Origin: an uncultured Collinsella sp. | Lineage (GTDB): Bacteria; Actinomycetota; Coriobacteriia; Coriobacteriales; Coriobacteriaceae | Assembly (NCBI GenBank): GCA_902475865.1 | Contig: CABSBK010000082.1 | Location: 1 to 5,829, forward strand | Length of the DNA stretch: 5,829 nucleotides | Direction: 5' to 3' | Shown: positions 5,753-5,829 of the stretch, piece by piece | Layout of the letters: each line of letters begins with the position of its first letter | How positions within the stretch are numbered: position 1 is the first letter of the stretch | Translations under genes and position numbers: made by a program | Notes under the pieces: model-generated | Databases searched by the model: none | Told to the model about the DNA's origin: nothing | Seen by the model: the letters and a program-made list of their open reading frames with translations, nothing else

Positions 5753-5829
5753 TTTCTGGGCCAAACCGGCTAACGTCGAAAATACGAAGAAACGGTGCGC
5801 GCGGACAAATAAAAGGCGACCGCGCTCAC
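5753..5829 (+). other. Region downstream of upp with a partial inverted repeat
   Basis: No gene start is visible. GTG-c-GCGCGG (5795-5804) pairs with CCGCGC-t-CAC (5820-5829), nine pairs with one mismatch, around a loop holding an A-rich AAATAAAAGG. Alternatively the A-run (5807-5814) followed by GGCGACCGCGCTCAC may be the left arm of a rho-independent terminator whose right arm and T-run lie beyond the window. The sequence seen cannot decide between these. Confidence 0.35.

Noticed and set aside
4967..5764. Long reverse-strand open frame opposite upp (265 codons)
   Set aside because: It is the complement of a fully conserved UPRT and matches no protein family I recognise.

Overview
The window is a high-GC bacterial segment. 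Protein types, gene order and composition point to an actinobacterium of the Coriobacteriia, probably Collinsella or a close relative; this is recognition from memory, not a search result. All five metabolic and translation genes and the toxin-antitoxin pair read on the + strand.

Layout. Positions 1-587 hold no convincing gene. This stretch has two near-identical copies of a ~55 nt repeat with an internal hairpin (15-69 and 142-197, REP-like), then a lower-GC spacer, then a possible promoter for prmC. prmC (588-1838) encodes the release-factor glutamine methyltransferase, with an unusual ~120-residue Ala/Glu-rich insert between its two domains. A compact type II toxin-antitoxin module, hicA-hicB (1907-2550), follows with its own strong promoter and a 9+9 bp palindrome lying over the -10 box. 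Next are tsaC (2685-3428, threonylcarbamoyl-AMP synthase), glpK (3442-4983, glycerol kinase) and upp (5105-5752, uracil phosphoribosyltransferase). The last 77 nt contain a partial GC-rich inverted repeat cut by the window edge.

How the genes fit together. PrmC methylates release factors and TsaC makes the t6A precursor for tRNA. These translation-quality genes are commonly neighbours in Gram-positive genomes (prfA-prmC-ywlC order), so the lower-GC hicAB module looks like an insertion into a conserved cluster. tsaC and glpK are 13 nt apart and probably co-transcribed. glpK (glycerol to glycerol-3-phosphate) and upp (uracil plus PRPP to UMP) are housekeeping or salvage functions with no obvious shared pathway. 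No glpF or glpD is visible.

The points most worth a second look are the PrmC linker insert, the hicAB operator/promoter and the Xis/MerR-like C-terminal domain of HicB, the nested inverted repeats that cover the tsaC ribosome binding site, and the REP-like repeats at the left edge. I did not find a clearly new multi-gene system here.
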